From: Occultella kanbiaonis
Lineage (GTDB): Bacteria > Actinomycetota > Actinomycetes > Actinomycetales > Beutenbergiaceae
Direction of reading: 5' to 3'
DNA: 64,000 nucleotides
NCBI RefSeq assembly: GCF_009708215.1
Contig: NZ_CP046175.1
Location: 5,270,001 to 5,334,000 of the forward strand
Shown: piece by piece, positions 7,799 to 17,172 of the stretch
Numbering within the stretch: position 1 is the stretch's first letter
Layout of the letters: each line of letters opens with the position of its first letter
Translations under genes and position numbers: made by a program
The notes under the pieces: generated by a model
Database searches by the model: none
Seen by the model: the letters and a program-made list of their open reading frames with translations, nothing else
Told to the model about the DNA's origin: nothing

Positions 7799-8716
7799 AT
7801 GACGCGACTGCGGTGGGGCCTCGCATTCCTTCTCGGCACGCTGCTCGTGGCCGGGTGCTCGAACGCCGGATCGGGATCCGGATCGGAGGGTGCAGGCGGC
7901 GATGCCGGCCACCTGTCGGGCGGCGACGGCGGCAGTGTCGCCGAGCAGGAGGCGGCCGACCGCGACATCAGCGGCGACACCCAGCGGCAGATCATCACCA
8001 CCGGGTCCGCGACCGTGGTGGTCGAGGACCCGGCGGAGGCCGCGGACCGGGTGGCCCTGCTCGCCGAGACGGCCGGCGGCCGGGTGGACCAGCGTTCGGA
8101 GCGGGCCGCCGGATCCGACGGGCCGGACTCCCTCGGCTCGGCGCACCTGACCATCCGGGTGCCGGCCGACGAGGTCAACGCGCTGATCGACGAGCTGGAC
8201 GAGCTCGGCGAGGTCCACGACCTGAACCAGAGCGCCCAGGACGTCACTCAGGTCGCGGTGGATCTGGACGCCCGGATCCTGGCGCTGCAGGCCTCCACCG
8301 ACCGGTTGCTGCAGATCATGGCGGACGCCGCGGACAGCGGTGACCTGCTCGCGGCCGAGTCGGCGCTGAGCGAGCGGCAGGCGGAGCTCGAGTCGCTGCA
8401 GGCCGAGCGCGCGTATCTCGCCGATCAGGTCTCGATGTCCACGCTGGACGTCAACCTGGAAGCGCAGTACGAGCCGACCATCGAGACCGGGGGCTTCCTC
8501 GGCGGCCTCGAGACCGGCTGGCGAGCGCTGGTCACGTTCGCGAGCGGACTGCTGGTGTTCCTCGGTGTGATCGCACCTTGGCTGCTCATCGTGGGCGTGC
8601 CGGTGGCCGCCATCGTGTGGGTGACCCGGCGGCGGCGCCGGCGGGCGTCCGCGACCACCCCCACCCCCGGGAGCCCGGCGCCCACCGACGGCGAGGCTGC
8701 CCCCGATCTGACCTGA
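7799..8716 (+). CDS. DUF4349 lipoprotein
   Basis: The 305-residue product is a secreted, membrane-anchored lipoprotein. The signal sequence GLAFLLGTLLVAGC ends in a lipobox with the modified Cys at residue 20, followed by a Ser/Gly-rich linker. The DUF4349 domain spans about residues 60-235, with ITTGSATVVVEDPAEAADRV and a coiled-coil segment of LLAAESALSERQAELESLQAE type. A transmembrane helix (about 245-275, FLGVIAPWLLIVGVPVAAIVWV) and a basic tail follow, giving a second membrane anchor. The function is unknown. TACGGT at 7786-7791 lies 7 nt before the ATG. Confidence 0.87.
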   Translation: MTRLRWGLAFLLGTLLVAGCSNAGSGSGSEGAGGDAGHLSGGDGGSVAEQEAADRDISGDTQRQIITTGSATVVVEDPAEAADRVALLAETAGGRVDQRSERAAGSDGPDSLGSAHLTIRVPADEVNALIDELDELGEVHDLNQSAQDVTQVAVDLDARILALQASTDRLLQIMADAADSGDLLAAESALSERQAELESLQAERAYLADQVSMSTLDVNLEAQYEPTIETGGFLGGLETGWRALVTFASGLLVFLGVIAPWLLIVGVPVAAIVWVTRRRRRRASATTPTPGSPAPTDGEAAPDLT

Positions 8717-8758
8717 CGCCGATGTGACACGGCCGGACCGGCGTGGTTGGGTCGCGAT

Positions 8759-9727
8759 ATGAACGAACGTCCCCGCGCCGTCGTCGCCGGCGGATCCGGC
8801 TTCATCGGTACCGCCCTGATCGCCGACCTGCGCCGCCGCGGCTACGACGTGGACCGGATCGGGCGGTCCGGACCGGACGCCCGCTGGGGCGATCAGGCCG
8901 AGATCAACGCGCTCGTCGACGGTGCGGACCTGCTCGTGAATCTCGCCGGCAAGAGCGTCGGCTGCCGCTACCACGACCGGAACCGCAACGAGATCTACCG
9001 GTCCCGGATCGAGACCACGCTGGCCCTGCACCGTGCCGTCGGGCGCGCCGCGCAACCGCCCCGACTGTGGCTGAACGCGAGCACCGGGACGATCTACCGG
9101 CACGCGATGGACCGGCCGCAGACCGAGGCCGCGGGCGAGCTCGGTGGCGGGTTCTCGGTGGACGTGGCCCGCAACTGGGAGCGTGTGTTCAGCCACGGCG
9201 ACCTGCCCCGGACCCGCCGAGTGGCGTTACGGATGGCGATCGTCCTCGGCGACGACGGGGCGCTGCCGATGCTGCGCACCGCCGCACGGTTCGGGCTCGG
9301 CGGGCCGGAATACGACGGCTGGTGGCTGCCCCATCGCCGCTACCGCGGGATCGGGCCGCACCCCACCACGTCGAGGGGGGTCGATCACCACACAGGTGGG
9401 CGGCAGCGGTTCAGCTGGATCCACATCGACGACGTGCTCGCGGCCGTCGAGTTCATCGACACCCGTGCGGACCTCGAAGGTCCGGTGAACCTGGCCGTCC
9501 CGGCGACGAGCGACAACACCACGCTGATGGCAGGGCTGCGCCGGGCGGTCGGCGCCCGCGTCGGGCTGCCGGCGCCGCGATGGCTCCTCGAGATCGGGAT
9601 GCTCGTGCTGCGGCAGGAGTCCGAGCTCGTGCTCAAGAGCCGGTGGGTCGCCCCCGAGAAGCTCCTCGCCGCCGGGTTCGAGTTCCGGCACACCGACCTC
9701 GAGGCGGCCCTGCGCGACCTCGCGTGA
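8759..9727 (+). CDS. TIGR01777-type NAD-dependent epimerase/dehydratase
   Basis: The 322-residue product has the N-terminal Rossmann motif VVAGGSGFIGTALIADL, and the segment LVNLAGKSVGCRYHDRNRNE is diagnostic of the TIGR01777 (YfcH/SulA-like) group of extended SDRs. FSWIHIDDVLAAVEFI and the C-terminal DUF1731 region with RWVAPEKLLAAGFEFRH complete it. No substrate is established for this group. The ATG at 8759 is chosen over a TTG at 8747 because the NAD motif follows at normal distance. Its 3' end faces the coiled-coil gene at 9807 across a 79-nt gap. Confidence 0.87.
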   Translation: MNERPRAVVAGGSGFIGTALIADLRRRGYDVDRIGRSGPDARWGDQAEINALVDGADLLVNLAGKSVGCRYHDRNRNEIYRSRIETTLALHRAVGRAAQPPRLWLNASTGTIYRHAMDRPQTEAAGELGGGFSVDVARNWERVFSHGDLPRTRRVALRMAIVLGDDGALPMLRTAARFGLGGPEYDGWWLPHRRYRGIGPHPTTSRGVDHHTGGRQRFSWIHIDDVLAAVEFIDTRADLEGPVNLAVPATSDNTTLMAGLRRAVGARVGLPAPRWLLEIGMLVLRQESELVLKSRWVAPEKLLAAGFEFRHTDLEAALRDLA

Positions 9728-9806
9728 GCGGGGTCGCGGTGAGCGACGCCGTCGTCGCCCGGCAGCGAGGCGGGTGGTCGCCGTTCACCGTCGCATGCGG
9801 CTGCCC

Positions 9807-10484
9807 TCAGCGCGGCGGCTGGTCGAGCCCCGTGATCAGCCGCTGGTTCGCGGCGATCGTGCGCTCCAGGTCCGCGAACGCGGCTCGCACCTGCGGGGAG
9901 TCCGGGTCGTCCCAGGCGATCTCGTCCCGGGCGGCCGCCTCGGCCTGGATACGGCGCATGTGGTCGCGGGCCTGCGCGGTCTGGTCCGCCTGAGGCCCGG
10001 CGGCGCCGAGCGCTGACTGGATGTTCAGGGCTGCGGTGGCGGCGTCCCGGTCGGCGCGCAGGTCGTGCAGTTGTGCGGTGGCGTGGTGCAGCTGCGACTC
10101 GAGCAGGTCCAGGCGCTGCTCGAGGTGGGTGACCTGGTCGTCCAGGGTCGCGAACCGCGTGCGCAGCGCGTCCCGGCGACGCTCGGCGTCGATCGCGTCG
10201 GTCAGGTGTCGCCTGCCGATCTCGTCCTGCCCGTCCGCGACGGCCCGGCGGGCCCGCTCGGTCGCGGCCCGCGCCTCGTCCTCGGCGCGTCCCGCCTGCA
10301 GTTCCGTGCGGCGGCGGCTCACGCTCAGGTCGACGAGCGAGCGCCGCGCGGTGGCGAGCAACGCCTGCTGCTCGGACAGGTGGGCCGCGAGCCGCTCGGC
10401 TGGGTCCCCCTTGGGGGTACCCGCGCGGCGCACCCGCACCAGGCGCACCAGCCGCGTACGGATCCTGCTCTCAGCCACGGCCAC
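9807..10484 (-). CDS. PspA/IM30-like coiled-coil protein
   Basis: The 225-residue product is almost entirely charged helix. About residues 25-175 are predicted coiled coil rich in A, E, R and L heptads (for example ERARRAVADGQDEIGRRHL and LDDQVTHLEQRLDLLESQL). The pattern resembles PspA/IM30 membrane-stress proteins, though it is not a strong match. Two in-frame GTGs (10484 and 10478) are possible starts; GGGGA lies just upstream of the first, so I used that. It overlaps the upstream gene's 3' end by 14 nt, so the two are translated together. Function is inferred only from shape. Confidence 0.7.
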   Translation of the reverse strand: MAVAESRIRTRLVRLVRVRRAGTPKGDPAERLAAHLSEQQALLATARRSLVDLSVSRRRTELQAGRAEDEARAATERARRAVADGQDEIGRRHLTDAIDAERRRDALRTRFATLDDQVTHLEQRLDLLESQLHHATAQLHDLRADRDAATAALNIQSALGAAGPQADQTAQARDHMRRIQAEAAARDEIAWDDPDSPQVRAAFADLERTIAANQRLITGLDQPPR

Positions 10485-11079
10485 CGGTCCCCGGATCGGG
10501 CAGGGCGTCACGATCGGCGCGTCGGTCCCAGGTGCGCAGGGCCTCACCCTCGATCTGCAGCCGCTCGGCGGCGGCCCCCAACTCGGCAGCGGCGCTGTGG
10601 TTGCCCATCGCGGACTCCCGCACCGCGGTGGCGAGCCGCCGGTACTCACCGACCTCGCCCGAGATCCGTTCGGTGAGACGGGCCCGCAGCGCCGGGTCCG
10701 GCTCGCGCTCGACGAGTCTGAGCCGCTCGTCCAGGCCGGCGGCGACCGTCTCCAGGTGCTCGGCGATCGCGGGCAGCTCCCCGACCGGGCGACCCTGCGC
10801 GCCGGCGGCCGTGAGCGCCCGGGTGGTCGCCTCCCGCTCCCGCGCGATCGCCAACTGAAGGCGTGCGCCCTGGCGACCTGCGCCGTCGGACACCACGCTG
10901 CGAGCGCCGAGCAGGCCGCGGTCCACCCCGCGACGCAGCGCCTTCGAGCGGCGCACCCGGCGAACCACCAGCCAGAACGCGGTCCCCACGGCCGCGACGC
11001 CCACGGCGGCGGTGCCCGCGAGCACCGCGAGGGTCGTCACCACGAATTCGGTGGCAGCGGTGATCGTCTCGGCGGGCAT
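10471..11079 (-). CDS. Membrane-anchored coiled-coil protein
   Basis: The 202-residue product has one N-terminal transmembrane helix (about residues 10-35, VVTTLAVLAGTAAVGVAAVGT) followed by basic residues VVRRVRRSK, so the rest lies in the cytoplasm. The cytoplasmic part is Ala/Glu/Arg-rich helix with probable coiled coil. I do not recognise a named family. Its 3' end overlaps the PspA-like gene, and the pairing of a membrane-bound and a soluble coiled-coil protein suggests an envelope-associated complex. That role is inferred. Confidence 0.72.
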   Translation of the reverse strand: MPAETITAATEFVVTTLAVLAGTAAVGVAAVGTAFWLVVRRVRRSKALRRGVDRGLLGARSVVSDGAGRQGARLQLAIAREREATTRALTAAGAQGRPVGELPAIAEHLETVAAGLDERLRLVEREPDPALRARLTERISGEVGEYRRLATAVRESAMGNHSAAAELGAAAERLQIEGEALRTWDRRADRDALPDPGTGGRG

Positions 11080-11255
11080 CTGCTCTCACCTCGATCTCGG
11101 CCGCTGGGGTGGGGATTCCACTCTACGACGCCGCGGCGGGCCACCCGAAGGCGATTCGTTTCCAACCACGTCCGACCCGCGCCGAGAAGCGGCCAGGATC
11201 TGACCTGTTCGGCTCCTAACGTTGTCCTCATCAGCCACCGATGAAGGAGCAGCAC

Positions 11256-11672
11256 ATGTTGCGCGGACTCACCACGATCACCTACCTCGCCGACGACGTC
11301 GCGGCGGCGGCCCGCTGGTACGCGGAACTGCTCGGGACCGCGCCCTACTTCACCCGCCCCGAGACCGGCGACCCGGCCTACGTCGAGTTCCGGATCGGCG
11401 ACTACAGCCACGAGCTCGGAATCATGTCCGCCGCATACTCCCCACACCCGCACGGCGAGCCCGCCGGCGCCACCGCGTACTGGGCCGTGGATGACCTCGA
11501 CGCCGCCGTGGCCCGGGCCCTCGCACTCGGTGCCACGGCCCACGAACCGATCACGACCCGCGGCGACGGCTTCGTGACGGCCTCCGTGGTCGACCCGTTC
11601 GGCAACATCCTCGGGCTCATGTTCAACCAGCACTACCTGGACGTGCTCGCCCAGCGCGACCGGACCGACTGA
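11256..11672 (+). CDS. VOC (glyoxalase/bleomycin resistance) family protein
   Basis: The 138-residue product has a single vicinal-oxygen-chelate unit pair: LTTITYLADDVAAAARWYAELLGTAPYF at the N-terminus and VDDLDAAVARALALGATAHEPI in the second half, ending VVDPFGNILGLMFN. These proteins bind a metal and act as lyases, dioxygenases or resistance proteins; the target is not evident. The ATG at 11256 is chosen over the one at 11241 because GAAGGAG (11243-11249) is an ideal Shine-Dalgarno for it, and it would otherwise be coding. It converges on the ABC ATPase gene with a 24-nt gap. Confidence 0.85.
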   Translation: MLRGLTTITYLADDVAAAARWYAELLGTAPYFTRPETGDPAYVEFRIGDYSHELGIMSAAYSPHPHGEPAGATAYWAVDDLDAAVARALALGATAHEPITTRGDGFVTASVVDPFGNILGLMFNQHYLDVLAQRDRTD

Positions 11673-11696
11673 CCCCGCCTCGGCGCGAGTGCACCA

Positions 11697-12377
11697 TCAG
11701 GCCGGGGCGAGCGCGTGGGCGCGGCCGTCGATGATCTCGACCACCCGGTCGGCGTGGGCGAGGTGGTCCCGGTCGTGGGTCACCATCACGGTGGCCAGGC
11801 CGCGTTCGGTCGTGAGCCGGCGCAGCAGGTCAAGGATCGCCGCGCCCCGCTCGGAGTCCAGGGCGCTCGTGGGCTCGTCGACGAGCAGCACGGATGGTTC
11901 GTTCATCAGCCCGCGCGCGATCGTGACGCGCTGGCGCTGGCCGCCGGAGAGCTGGTGTGGGCGGCGGCCGGCCTGGGCGGCGAGCCCGACGGCGTCCAGT
12001 AGTTCCAGCGCCCGCTCGCCTGCCGCCGTGGGTGACTCACCGGCGAGGTGGGTCATCACCGTGAGCTGCTCGAGCGCGGTGAGGGAGGCGAGCAGGTTCG
12101 CGGACTGGAACACGATCCCGATCCGGTCCCGGCGCACCCGGGTGCGCTGCTTCCGATTCAGGCCGACCAGGTCGGTGCCGTCGAGCAGCACCTGCCCGGA
12201 GTCGGGGGTGATCAGCGTGGCGGCGACGGCGAGCAGGCTGGACTTGCCGGACCCGGACGGGCCGACGACGGCGGTGAGCTCGCCAGGTTCGGCGTGCAGG
12301 GTGACGTGGTCGAGCGCGGTGAGGCGGCCGTCGCCGTCGGGGTAGGTGAGGGTGACGTCGTTGAGGTGCATGGTCAT
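11697..12377 (-). CDS. ABC transporter ATP-binding protein (MacB/LolD type)
   Basis: The 226-residue product is a complete nucleotide-binding domain. Walker A is GPSGSGKSSLL (about residue 39), the Q-loop is FQSANLL, the signature is LSGGQRQRVTIARGL, and Walker B is VLLVDEPTSALD, followed by a His switch in VMVTHDRDHL. The length and sequence place it with MacB/LolD/FtsE-like ATPases that partner FtsX-type permeases rather than importers. It lies downstream of such a permease (60-nt gap), so the two form one exporter or mechanotransmission complex. The two-component system divergent from the permease is the likely controller. Confidence 0.9.
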   Translation of the reverse strand: MTMHLNDVTLTYPDGDGRLTALDHVTLHAEPGELTAVVGPSGSGKSSLLAVAATLITPDSGQVLLDGTDLVGLNRKQRTRVRRDRIGIVFQSANLLASLTALEQLTVMTHLAGESPTAAGERALELLDAVGLAAQAGRRPHQLSGGQRQRVTIARGLMNEPSVLLVDEPTSALDSERGAAILDLLRRLTTERGLATVMVTHDRDHLAHADRVVEIIDGRAHALAPA

Positions 12378-12437
12378 GACAGGTGCTCCGGTTCCGGTGG
12401 GTTGGCGATGGTGGTGATGGGGCGGGTGCGCCGCTGC

Positions 12438-13499
12438 CTACCTGGCGGCGCCGAGGGCGGTGAGGGGATCCACGGTCGCGATCCGGCGCAGCGAGGCGGC
12501 CGCCCCGACGAGGCCGAGCACCACCAGCAGCGCCGCGGGCAGCAGGACCGTGGCCGGATCCAGCACGAACGGCACCGCGGTGGCGGCGAGCGCGCCGAGT
12601 CCCGCGGCGAGGGCCGCGCCGAGGCCGGTCCCGAACAGCAGCAGGACGAACGCCTGCCCGACGGCGTCGCGCACCAGGTACCCGGTGGAGGCGCCGACCG
12701 CCTTGAGGATCGCGATCTCGGGGCTGCGCTGCACGGTCCAGACCGTGAAGAACGCGCCGATCACGAGCGCCGAGATGGCGAGCAGCAGGCCGCGCATGAG
12801 CTGCAGGGACCCGTTCTCCGAGGAGTAGGAGCCGATCGCGTTCAGGGAGTCGGCCACGGTGACGGTCTCGGTGCCGAGGGCGGCGTCGGCGGCGGCGAGG
12901 TCGGCGGTGCCGGCCCTGATCGCGAGCACGGTCGCGGCGTCCGGTGCGGTCCCGGTCATCGGCCGGTCCGCGTCCGAGATCCAGGCGACGGGCGCGTGGG
13001 AGTAGGAGTCCCGCCCGGCGACGGCCGCCACCTCGAGGTCGACGCCGCCCACGGTGACGGTGTCCCCGGCGACCACACCGAGGTCCTCTGCGGCCTGCTC
13101 GGCGAGCACCACCTCGCCGCTGCGCACGGCGACGGGCGGCAGCGTGGAGGCGTCGGCGACGGCGAAGAACGCCACGCCCGTGGTGCGCGCGCCGGACTCG
13201 GCGCGGGTCATGCCGAGCGTGAGCGGTTCGACCGCGTCCACGCCGGCCACGTCCGCCCAGTCCGCCTGGGTCTGCGCGGGGATCGCGGAGTCGGAGAACG
13301 AGATGTCCTGGTCCGCCGCCGGTGCGGCGAACACCAGGTGATCGGCGTCCAGGTCCGCGACGGCCGAGATGTTCTCGCGGCCGAGACCGGCGGTCAGCCC
13401 GGACAACAGCACGACGAGCAGGGTGATGAGGGTGACGACGGCGCCCATCAGGGCGAATCGTCCCTTCGCGAACTTCAGGTCCCTGAGGGCTACGAACAC
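12438..13499 (-). CDS. FtsX-like ABC transporter permease
   Basis: The 353-residue product has the MacB/FtsX topology: one transmembrane helix near residues 12-35 (FALMGAVVTLITLLVVLLSGL), a large extracytoplasmic domain (about 40-230), then three helices in the C-terminal third (GLLLAISALVIGAFFTVWTV, then two more up to LLVVLGLVGAAASL). The segment RSPEIAILKAVGAST is the standard coupling region of this family. I use the GTG at 13499, because TTGGAGA lies just upstream; an ATG at 13541 has no support. It probably works with the ATPase at 11697, exporting or sensing an envelope-active compound. Confidence 0.88.
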   Translation of the reverse strand: MFVALRDLKFAKGRFALMGAVVTLITLLVVLLSGLTAGLGRENISAVADLDADHLVFAAPAADQDISFSDSAIPAQTQADWADVAGVDAVEPLTLGMTRAESGARTTGVAFFAVADASTLPPVAVRSGEVVLAEQAAEDLGVVAGDTVTVGGVDLEVAAVAGRDSYSHAPVAWISDADRPMTGTAPDAATVLAIRAGTADLAAADAALGTETVTVADSLNAIGSYSSENGSLQLMRGLLLAISALVIGAFFTVWTVQRSPEIAILKAVGASTGYLVRDAVGQAFVLLLFGTGLGAALAAGLGALAATAVPFVLDPATVLLPAALLVVLGLVGAAASLRRIATVDPLTALGAAR

Positions 13500-13714
13500 G
13501 GGGAATCTCCAAGGTATGGCTGGGTGGTGGCGAGCGGCCACGGGTGATCCGGCACGGCCGGTGCCGCCTCGTCGGCGACCTCACTCAGCGTCTCTCCCGG
13601 GCCGGGTGCGCCACATCGCTCGCCGGATGGCTTCCCGGACGGCGAAGGTCGGAGCGAGCGATCCAACGTTCGATGGATGCCGGACGAACCCATGCTCCGT
13701 ACGCTGGGACGGTC

Positions 13715-15070
13715 ATGACGACCGCTCACCGCACCCCCGGGCCCGCCAGCGGCGCGGCGACCCCCGTGCCGTGGCTGCTCCAGCTGTGCCTGCACCTGCT
13801 CGTCGCGGTGCTGCTGATCCTCGCCGCCGTGCGGGCGTTCAACTCCGACGGCGGAGCACCTGTCGCGGTGATGGTCGTCGCCATCGTGGTGGGCCTGGTG
13901 TACGCGGCCGGTCCGCTGACGTCCGCCGTGCAGCCGGGCACCAGGGCCGCCGGCCTCTGGCTCGGTGCGCTGCTCGTGACCTGGCTGGTGCTGCTGTGGC
14001 TCACCCCGGATGCGATCTGGCTGGCGTTCGCGTGGTTCTTCCTGCTGTTGCACCTGCTGTCCTGGCGCACCGGGCTGGTCATGGTGGCGCTGACGGCCGT
14101 CGCCGCGGTGGCCGGGTTCGCCTGGCACCAGCCGGCGTTCACTCCGGCGATGGCGATCGGCCCGTTCCTCGGTGCGGCGGTCGCGGTGGCCACCGTGTGG
14201 GGGTTCCAGCAGCTGAGCACCGAGTCCGAGCGGCGCCGGGCCCTGATCGCCGAACTCCTGCAGACGCGCGCCGAACTCGCCGCCGCCGAGCGGGAGCAGG
14301 GTGTCCTCGCCGAGCGCGAGCGCCTGGCGCGGGAGATCCACGACACCCTGGCCCAGGGCCTGTCCAGCATCCAGTTGCTGCTGCTCGCGTCCGGGCGGCG
14401 TCTCGCCGATCACCCCGAGCTGGCGGACGTGGCCGCGCATGTGGAGCAGGCCCGCAGCACCGCCCAGGAGAACCTCGGTGAGGCCCGGCGCCTGGTCGCG
14501 GCGCTCGCCCCGGCGGACCTGCAGGGCGGCTCGCTGATCGGGGCGCTGCGCCGGCTGTGCGCCACCACCACCGAGCGCGCCGGACTCCCGGTGGCGTTCC
14601 GCCTGGAGGGTGGCCCGGTCGCACTGCCGACACCGGTCGAGGTGGCACTGTTGCGGATCGCGCAGTCCGCCCTGGCCAACACCACCCGGCACGCCGGGGC
14701 GACCCGCGCCGCCGTGACGCTGACCGTGATGGACCAGCAGGTCGCCCTCGACGTCGTGGACGACGGCGTCGGTTTCGATGCCGCGGCCCTCACCTCGCCG
14801 GGTGCGGACCGCCCGACGCCGGGTCCCGACGGAGGGTTCGGCCTGGCCTCGATGCGTTCGCGGGCCGTCGAGCTCGGTGGCACCCTGACGGTGGAGTCCA
14901 CCCCGGGGCACGGCACCGCCCTGGCCGTGACGTTCCCGATCGGGACGGAGCGGACCGACCCGGCCACCGCCGTCGGGCCAGAGGACCTACCGACCACCAC
15001 CGAACCCGCCAACCCGGCCATCGCCGTCGCGCCCGGTGCCGACCACCCGATCGAACGGCCACGCTCGTGA
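13715..15070 (+). CDS. NarL-type sensor histidine kinase
   Basis: The 451-residue product has about five N-terminal transmembrane helices (residues 15-165) and no large extracytoplasmic loop, like intramembrane-sensing kinases. A coiled-coil linker leads to a HisKA_3 box [22 protein letters not shown], with the phosphoacceptor His near residue 208, and a HATPase domain with [10 protein letters not shown] and [11 protein letters not shown]. The C-terminal 45 residues are a Pro/Thr/Ala-rich tail with no clear function. The ATG is coupled to TACGCT at 13700-13705. Its stop overlaps the GTG of the response regulator. It is divergent from the FtsX/ATPase pair, an arrangement typical of kinases that control the neighbouring transporter. 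Confidence 0.9.
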   Translation: MTTAHRTPGPASGAATPVPWLLQLCLHLLVAVLLILAAVRAFNSDGGAPVAVMVVAIVVGLVYAAGPLTSAVQPGTRAAGLWLGALLVTWLVLLWLTPDAIWLAFAWFFLLLHLLSWRTGLVMVALTAVAAVAGFAWHQPAFTPAMAIGPFLGAAVAVATVWGFQQLSTESERRRALIAELLQTRAELAAAEREQGVLAERERLAREIHDTLAQGLSSIQLLLLASGRRLADHPELADVAAHVEQARSTAQENLGEARRLVAALAPADLQGGSLIGALRRLCATTTERAGLPVAFRLEGGPVALPTPVEVALLRIAQSALANTTRHAGATRAAVTLTVMDQQVALDVVDDGVGFDAAALTSPGADRPTPGPDGGFGLASMRSRAVELGGTLTVESTPGHGTALAVTFPIGTERTDPATAVGPEDLPTTTEPANPAIAVAPGADHPIERPRS

Positions 15071-15717
15071 TCTCGATCCTGCTCGCGGACGACCATCCCG
15101 TGGTGCGCGCCGGCCTCAAGGCCGTCCTGGAGACCGAGCCGGACCTACGCGTGGTGGCGCAGGCGGGCACGGCCGACGAGGCGGTGCGCGCCGCCGTGGA
15201 TCTCACGTCGTCCGAACCGTCCGGGCTGGACGTCGTGCTGATGGACCTGCAGTTCGGCAACGTGACGACCGAGATGGCCGGGGTCGCAGCCACCGCGCGG
15301 ATCGCGGCGCTGCCCCGGGCACCCCGGGTCCTCATCCTGACCACCTATGACACCGACGCGGACATCCTTGCGGCCGTCGAGGCGGGGGCGTCGGGGTACC
15401 TGCTCAAGGACGCCCCGCCCGAGGAGCTGCTCGCGGCCGTGCGGGCGGCGGCAGCGGGGCAGTCGGCACTCGCGCCGGCCGTCGCACTCCGGTTGATGGA
15501 CCGGATGCGGGCTCCGGACCGGTCGCTGTCGCGGCGGGAGACCGAGGTCCTCACCCTGGTGGCCGCCGGTCGCTCGAACCAGCAGATCGCCCGGGAGCTG
15601 TTCATCTCCGAGGCGACGGTGAAGTCCCACCTGGTGCACATCTTCACCAAGCTCGGTGTGGACTCGCGGACCGCGGCGACCGCGGCGGCGCGCAGCCTGG
15701 GGCTGATCAGGCGGTGA
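15067..15717 (+). CDS. NarL/LuxR-family response regulator
   Basis: The 216-residue product begins with the receiver domain ([19 protein letters not shown], acidic pair at residues 8-9). The phosphoacceptor Asp lies in [12 protein letters not shown], the Thr in ILTTYDTD, and the Lys in [15 protein letters not shown]. The C-terminal LuxR helix-turn-helix is [24 protein letters not shown], then [19 protein letters not shown]. The GTG start lies in the GTGA overlap with the kinase stop, so kinase and regulator are translationally coupled. Its stop TGA and the stop of the convergent gene meet in TGATCA (15715-15720). Confidence 0.92.
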   Translation: MISILLADDHPVVRAGLKAVLETEPDLRVVAQAGTADEAVRAAVDLTSSEPSGLDVVLMDLQFGNVTTEMAGVAATARIAALPRAPRVLILTTYDTDADILAAVEAGASGYLLKDAPPEELLAAVRAAAAGQSALAPAVALRLMDRMRAPDRSLSRRETEVLTLVAAGRSNQQIARELFISEATVKSHLVHIFTKLGVDSRTAATAAARSLGLIRR

Positions 15718-16425
15718 TCACTGCGCCAACGGGTCGTACCCGACGTTCAGCCACAGGTGCCGTGGGATCTGCTCGATGAACCCGTAGAGCAGGTTGAGAT
15801 AGGGGTCGGTGTTCTCGGACCGCTGCGCGCCGTAGCTCCAGAGGATGAGGTCGCGACCCTCGATCGTGATGTTCCGGCCGACGGCGTCCGGCTGCAGCAG
15901 TCGATGCATCATCCGGGGATGGATCAGGTCGAACGGGAACTGGCCCGGCGGGCCCTGGATCCGCCAGACCTCGTTGAAGGCCGCGGACTCGAACTCGATG
16001 TCCTGACCGCCGAAGAACTTCGCGATCGAGGTGCCCGCGCCGTCCGGGCTCAGTTGGATCCAAGGCAGGGGCACCGGCAGCTGCAGGGCGACCACGTGGT
16101 GGGTGTGCGTGGTGCTGCTCTTGCCGTTGCTGGTGACGTAGGTGTACGTGAAACTCAGTGCCTGCCGGCCGTGGAAGTCGCCGGTGAAGACCTCCGAGGC
16201 GCGTCGGGATCCTCCTCGCCCGAACGGCGGGCTCTGCCACCGTCGCTCCAGGCCGTCCACCCGCGGCGTGTACTGCCAGCCGCGAGCCGCGGCCCACTGG
16301 CGGTTCGCGGCATGGCGCCGCTTGTTCGCGCGGTGCACCAGCACAACGACGAGGACGATCAGCGCCATCGGAACCACGAAGACCAGCGAGACGATCCCGC
16401 CGGCGAAGATCGCCCCTAGATCCAT
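15718..16425 (-). CDS. Conserved membrane protein of unknown function, paralogue A
   Basis: The 235-residue product has one N-terminal transmembrane helix (about residues 8-30, GGIVSLVFVVPMALIVLVVVLV) and a basic stretch, then a soluble domain. Motifs shared with the neighbour at 16474 are GWxYT at about residue 50, WQSPPF, RRASEV, SFTYTYVTSNGKSSTTH, KFFGGQDIEFESAAFN, IHPRMMHRLLQPDA and IPRHLWLNVGYDPLAQ at the C-terminus. It resembles DUF3137-like proteins with a beta-rich body, but I cannot name a family with certainty. The two genes run in the same direction with a 48-nt gap and are clearly a tandem duplication. No role is known. Confidence 0.75.
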   Translation of the reverse strand: MDLGAIFAGGIVSLVFVVPMALIVLVVVLVHRANKRRHAANRQWAAARGWQYTPRVDGLERRWQSPPFGRGGSRRASEVFTGDFHGRQALSFTYTYVTSNGKSSTTHTHHVVALQLPVPLPWIQLSPDGAGTSIAKFFGGQDIEFESAAFNEVWRIQGPPGQFPFDLIHPRMMHRLLQPDAVGRNITIEGRDLILWSYGAQRSENTDPYLNLLYGFIEQIPRHLWLNVGYDPLAQ

Positions 16426-16473
16426 GCGCTGTCTCCCCTGCCTCTGGTCGTGATGATCGTGTTTCCGGGCCGG

Positions 16474-17172
16474 TCAGCCGGCGAGCGGATCGTGCCCCAC
16501 GTTGAGCCACAGGTGCCGTGGGACCCGTTCGACGATGCCGTACAGCAGGTTCAGGTAGGAGTCGATGTACTCGATCCGCTGCCTGCCGTTCGCCCACAGA
16601 TAGATGTCCTGGCCCTCGACGGTGATCGCCTTGCCGACGGCGTCCCCCTCGAGCAGTCGCTCCATCATCCGGGGGTGGATCAGGTCGTAGGCGAACCGGG
16701 AGGAGGCGGTCTTCACCCGCCACGCGTCGTTGAAGGCCGCGGACTCGAACTCGATGTCCTGGCCGCCGAAGAACTTCGCGATCGCCGCGCCGGCCCCTTC
16801 CGGGGTCAGCTGTACCCAGGGCAGCTCCGCCGGCAGATGCAGCGACACCACGTGGAAGGGGTGGGTGCTCCTGCTCTTCCCGCTGCCTGTCGTGTAGGTG
16901 TAGTTGAAGCTGAGGGCCTGCTCGCCCTGGAATACCCCGGTGAGCACCTCACTCGCGCGTCGGGAGCTGCCCTGCCGGAACGGCGGGCTCTGCCACCTGT
17001 TCACGAGGGCGGGGACGGTCGCGGTGTAGGACCAGCCGCGTCCGGCGGCCCAGGCCCGCAGCGCCTCCTGGCGCTTCTTGTTCGCACGCCAGCCGAAGAT
17101 GGCCACGACCGCGAAGATCACGACGAAGACGATCCAGAACCCGCCCTGGAAGAAGCCTGAGTCCCCTGACAT
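16474..17172 (-). CDS. Conserved membrane protein of unknown function, paralogue B
   Basis: The 232-residue product is the paralogue of the protein at 15718. One transmembrane helix (residues 10-28, GFWIVFVVIFAVVAIFGW) is followed by RANKKRQEALRAWAAGRGW and the same soluble domain: WQSPPFRQGSSRRASEVLTG, then KFFGGQDIEFESAAFNDAW and HPRMMERLLEGDAVGK. The C-terminal VPRHLWLNVGHDPLAG matches the paralogue nearly residue for residue. An excellent AGGAGGG precedes the ATG at 17172. It is the upstream gene of the tandem pair. Conservation of the FFGGQDIEFES block suggests a functional site; the activity is unknown. Confidence 0.78.
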   Translation of the reverse strand: MSGDSGFFQGGFWIVFVVIFAVVAIFGWRANKKRQEALRAWAAGRGWSYTATVPALVNRWQSPPFRQGSSRRASEVLTGVFQGEQALSFNYTYTTGSGKSRSTHPFHVVSLHLPAELPWVQLTPEGAGAAIAKFFGGQDIEFESAAFNDAWRVKTASSRFAYDLIHPRMMERLLEGDAVGKAITVEGQDIYLWANGRQRIEYIDSYLNLLYGIVERVPRHLWLNVGHDPLAG

